NCBI RefSeq assembly: GCF_023276405.1
Contig: NZ_JALRMO010000001.1
Location: forward strand, 3,472,001 to 3,536,000
Reading direction: 5' to 3'
DNA from: Paenibacillus hamazuiensis
GTDB taxonomy: Bacteria > Bacillota > Bacilli > Paenibacillales > NBRC-103111
Length of the DNA: 64,000 nt
In this document: piece after piece, positions 62,004-64,000 of the stretch
Numbering within the stretch: position 1 is the first letter of the stretch
Layout of the letters: the number at the start of each line of letters is the position of its first letter
The notes under the pieces: generated by a model
Seen by the model: only the letters and a program-made list of their open reading frames with translations
The model's database searches: none
Told to the model about the DNA's origin: nothing
Translations under genes and position numbers: made by a program

Positions 62004-62050
62004 AATATAATCCGGCTTCCGCCCGGGAAACAATTGACAATAATTTACCG
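62004..62050 (-). promoter_or_regulatory. Promoter with shared activator-like motif (copy 3)
   Basis: Minus strand: GGTAAATTATTGTC (62049-62036), 2 bp, TTGTTT (62033-62028), 18 bp, TATATT (62009-62004). The motif ends 79 bp before the dehydrogenase start codon. Confidence 0.75.
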
Positions 62051-62342
62051 GCGGCGGGAGCTGGCGAAGCGGCTGACCCTTCAATAACGGCAAGCATTCG
62101 GAGTGACTGCCGCCATTTTTTTCACCGGGCCGGAAGGAGGAAGCAATTTTTTACGGTGCAAAAAAGCTTGGCCGGAAACCTGATTTCGGCCATTAAACCG
62201 CCTTGGCTGATATCCGACGACATACGTCCAGATTTATCAATAATTTCGATGGAAGTCATTTGTTTTTATCGATAACGCTTCAAGGCATCTTTGTGTTAAC
62301 ATTATCCATCAAACACTAAACGAATTTTTAAGGGGTACGTAC

Positions 62343-62411
62343 ATGCATTTGGACGTTTTGTTTTTGGAGCACGAAATGAAGCGCTGTACGACGGAGGCCC
62401 GGATGAGGTAA
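62343..62411 (+). CDS. Possible 22-residue leader peptide upstream of the LysR gene
   Basis: ATG 62343 has a textbook ribosome site (AAGGGG, 7 bp). The peptide starts MHLDVLFLEHEMKRC and ends at TAA 62409-62411, 53 bp before the LysR start. No run of a single amino acid suggests classical attenuation. It may be chance; only the ribosome site supports it. Confidence 0.3.
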   Translation: MHLDVLFLEHEMKRCTTEARMR

Positions 62412-62464
62412 GATGAGATGTAAAACGGCGTCAAACTTCAGAACGACGGATTGAAGGTGATCGG

Positions 62465-63388
62465 GTGGATTTCGTATATTTCAAAACGTTTATGGAGGTC
62501 GTCCGCTGCCAAAGCTTTACGAAGGCCGCGGAACAGCTCGGTTACGCCCAGTCCAGCGTCACTGCGCAAATTCAAAAGCTCGAGAACGAATACGGCGTCG
62601 TGCTGTTCGAAAGATACGGCAGGATCATGAGGCTTACCTCGGCGGGTGAGGAGCTGAAGAAGTATGTGGAGCGGATTTTAGCCCTTCATGAGGAGTCCAA
62701 GCAGCAAATAGCCAAGCAATCGATAGGCCAGCTGCACATCGGCACCATCGAATCGCTGCTGCCTTTTTTTCTGCCGCCGATTATAAGCGCATTTCGGGAA
62801 AACTTTCCGCACATTTTGTTAAACATTCATCCTTCGACGGAAGCCGGCATAATCGAGGCGATCAAAAAAGGCTCCCACGACGTCGGGCTAATCCTTGACC
62901 GGCCTTGCCGCGACGACGATTTGATTACGGTGCCGATCCGCGAGGAGCGGATGGTGCTTGTCGCAAGCCCCGAACATCCGCTTACCCGGTTGGAACGGAT
63001 GTCGGTGGCCGATTTCAACCGCCAGTCGCTTGTCGCATCCGAGCCGGGATGCACTTACCGGGACGCTTTGGAAAAGCTGCTTACGGAAAACAACGTGAGT
63101 TACGAGCTCAACTACGAGCTGGGCAGCATCGAGGGGATCAAGATGATGGTGCGGCTCGGCCTGGGCATCGCACTTTTGCCTTATATCGCTGTCGCCAAAG
63201 AATGTCAGGAGCGGAATCTGGCGGTGCTGCCCTTTGCCCATCCGGATATTCGCTTCCAAACCCAGGTGATTTACCATAAAAAGAAATGGCTCTCGCCTTC
63301 GCTGCGCCGCCTGATCGAGCTGCTTCAGCAAAACGGCCCGCAGGAGGCGGAGCAAGATCAAATCCCCCCGGTTCCCCATAAAAATTAG
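62465..63388 (+). CDS. LysR-family transcriptional regulator
   Basis: 307 residues: winged HTH (FKTFMEVVRCQSFTKAAEQL, then GYAQSSVTAQIQKLENEYG) and a two-lobe periplasmic-binding-like effector domain from about residue 90. GTG 62465 has AAGGTGAT upstream. Divergent from glutamate dehydrogenase; LysR proteins commonly control the divergent gene, and GltC of B. subtilis interacts with glutamate dehydrogenase, so a role in glutamate control is possible but not shown. Confidence 0.9.
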   Translation: MDFVYFKTFMEVVRCQSFTKAAEQLGYAQSSVTAQIQKLENEYGVVLFERYGRIMRLTSAGEELKKYVERILALHEESKQQIAKQSIGQLHIGTIESLLPFFLPPIISAFRENFPHILLNIHPSTEAGIIEAIKKGSHDVGLILDRPCRDDDLITVPIREERMVLVASPEHPLTRLERMSVADFNRQSLVASEPGCTYRDALEKLLTENNVSYELNYELGSIEGIKMMVRLGLGIALLPYIAVAKECQERNLAVLPFAHPDIRFQTQVIYHKKKWLSPSLRRLIELLQQNGPQEAEQDQIPPVPHKN

Positions 63389-63416
63389 CTTTGCATCATT
63401 TCCCAAGCAAAATTAA

Positions 63417-63450
63417 AAGCCGCGTCCGGGACGGATGCGGCTTGCTTTCG
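63417..63450. terminator. Bidirectional terminator after the LysR gene
   Basis: AAGCCGCGTCCG / CGGATGCGGCTT (63417-63428 with 63432-63443), one G-U pair, loop GGA, A-rich before and GCTTT after; between convergent genes. Confidence 0.85.
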
Positions 63451-63468
63451 GCAAAAAGTAAGGGGCTG

Positions 63469-63837
63469 TTAAATTTGCCCCCCGCCTTCTTCAATCACGC
63501 GCCGGGCCTGCTCGTAGATGCTTTCGTCTACAACCGCGCTGAGCACGATGTCCAGTCCGGTCGGCCCGCCTTGCCCGCCGTCGCTCATCCCGCTTGCGCT
63601 CACATCGGCCGCGGCCAATATGCCGGAATCCCGGTCAAAATCGCCGCCCAGCGTCAGCCAGCCGAGGCTCGGAATGTTGCCGGTAAGCGGGTTTTGCGTT
63701 TCCTCGATGCCTTCGCCCGGGTATTTGCCGAACCGGTCGACGCTTACGTCGATCGCACGAAGCGACTTAAGCTTCGCAGCCACGCCCGACGCTTGTTCCG
63801 GCGTATGAAAGTATGCCAGTAAGTTTTTTTCCGCCAT
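63469..63837 (-). CDS. Conserved small soluble protein of unknown function
   Basis: 122 residues with two related halves: AYFHTPEQASGVAAKLKSL, RAIDVSVDRFG and later ADVSASGMSDGGQGG, then VLSAVVDESIYEQARRVIEEG. The alternation of strand and helix suggests a ferredoxin-like or ACT-like fold; I think of it as an uncharacterised Bacillales family protein. AGGTG lies 9 bp before the ATG. The YfhD-like gene ends 11 bp upstream, so they form one operon that may extend beyond the window. Confidence 0.75.
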   Translation of the reverse strand: MAEKNLLAYFHTPEQASGVAAKLKSLRAIDVSVDRFGKYPGEGIEETQNPLTGNIPSLGWLTLGGDFDRDSGILAAADVSASGMSDGGQGGPTGLDIVLSAVVDESIYEQARRVIEEGGGQI

Positions 63838-63848
63838 GTCTTAAACAC

Positions 63849-63992
63849 CTATTGTCCTTCCTGGCGTGCATCCGCCTGATCCGCGCGCTGTCGGGCTTCC
63901 TTGTCTTCGGCATCTGCCAGCTCGGCGGAATACTCCACGTCTTCGTTTTTCGCAATCGGCAGCCGGTTGCGTTCGTTTTGCTGTTCAGTCAT
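63849..63992 (-). CDS. YfhD-family small protein
   Basis: 47 residues, hydrophilic: starts MTEQQNERNRLPIAKNEDVE, then YSAELADAEDKEARQRADQA and DARQ. The pattern VEYSAELADAEDxEAxxRAxxADARQ matches the YfhD family of Bacillales, small proteins of unknown function often linked to sporulation. The ribosome site is cut by the window edge. First visible gene of an operon with the 122-residue protein. Confidence 0.75.
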   Translation of the reverse strand: MTEQQNERNRLPIAKNEDVEYSAELADAEDKEARQRADQADARQEGQ

Positions 63993-64000
63993 ATTCGGGC

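Larger units (their letters stand above)
61957..62464. other. 508-bp region between divergent glutamate dehydrogenase and LysR genes
   Basis: Contains the dehydrogenase promoter and motif (62004-62050), a CCGCCATTTTTTTCAC box (62110-62125), an AT-rich segment with a TTATCGATAA palindrome near 62262-62271, and a possible leader peptide (62343-62411). Confidence 0.7.

Noticed and set aside
1-64000. CRISPR arrays, insertion sequences, prophage, tRNA or rRNA genes
   Set aside because: No regularly spaced direct repeats, no transposase, integrase or phage frames, and no tRNA/rRNA-like sequence seen by eye.

Overview
The window looks like chromosomal DNA of a spore-forming Bacillota of the Paenibacillaceae (Paenibacillus- or Cohnella-like). 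Reasons: moderately high GC, strong AGGAGG-type ribosome binding sites with frequent GTG/TTG starts, a sugar ABC importer paired with a YesMN-type two-component system, secreted pectate lyases with Thr-Pro linkers, a membrane-bound AraC regulator, a YfhD-family small protein, and several intergenic hairpin repeats. I see no rRNA, tRNA, transposase, phage gene or CRISPR array.

Layout. 0-5.8 kb (+): end of an extracellular solute-binding protein, a very large GT-C/protein-mannosyltransferase fusion and a polyprenyl-phosphate glycosyltransferase. 6.3-10.4 kb (+): two secreted pectate lyases (PL9-like and PL1) that share an almost identical N-terminal binding module. 10.4-13.2 kb (-): a small membrane-anchored protein and a LuxR-type ATPase regulator. 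13.3-15.6 kb (+): ilvB-ilvH. 15.7-17 kb (+): a TetR repressor with a perfect palindromic operator and a paired SMR exporter. 17-20 kb: spermidine synthase, methylthioribose kinase and, on the other strand, S-adenosylmethionine decarboxylase, i.e. a polyamine/methionine-salvage group. 20-22.5 kb (-): a Fur-box-controlled siderophore-type ATPase and a MocR regulator, with an arylamine N-acetyltransferase divergent from the latter. 24-28 kb: small enzymes, a frameshifted GH114/TM1410-like gene and a GNAT. 28.3-35.1 kb (-): sugar-binding protein, two permeases, histidine kinase and AraC-type response regulator. 35.4-45.3 kb: HAD phosphatase, nitroreductase, GNAT, a double-domain MerR, and a minus-strand RNA-modification/housekeeping set (RlmI-like, deoC, Nudix, mtaB, rsmE, M50 protease, prmA).

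45.4-62 kb is the most interesting part. On the minus strand lie a secreted Ntn-hydrolase-like protein with a discoidin domain; a nine-kilobase run of M20 amidohydrolase, oligopeptide ABC importer (five genes), N-formylglutamate-amidohydrolase-like protein and gamma-glutamyltransferase; a membrane AraC regulator; and glutamate dehydrogenase. Together they look like a route that imports acylated or gamma-glutamyl peptides, strips them to glutamate and deaminates it. The three transcription units encoding the hydrolase, the importer operon and the dehydrogenase each carry the same 14-bp motif (GGTAAATTATTGTC), always exactly 2 bp upstream of a plausible -35 box and 79-89 bp upstream of the start codon. 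That points to one activator controlling all three.

The right end (62.3-64 kb) holds a LysR regulator preceded by a possible leader peptide, and two small genes including a YfhD-like protein.
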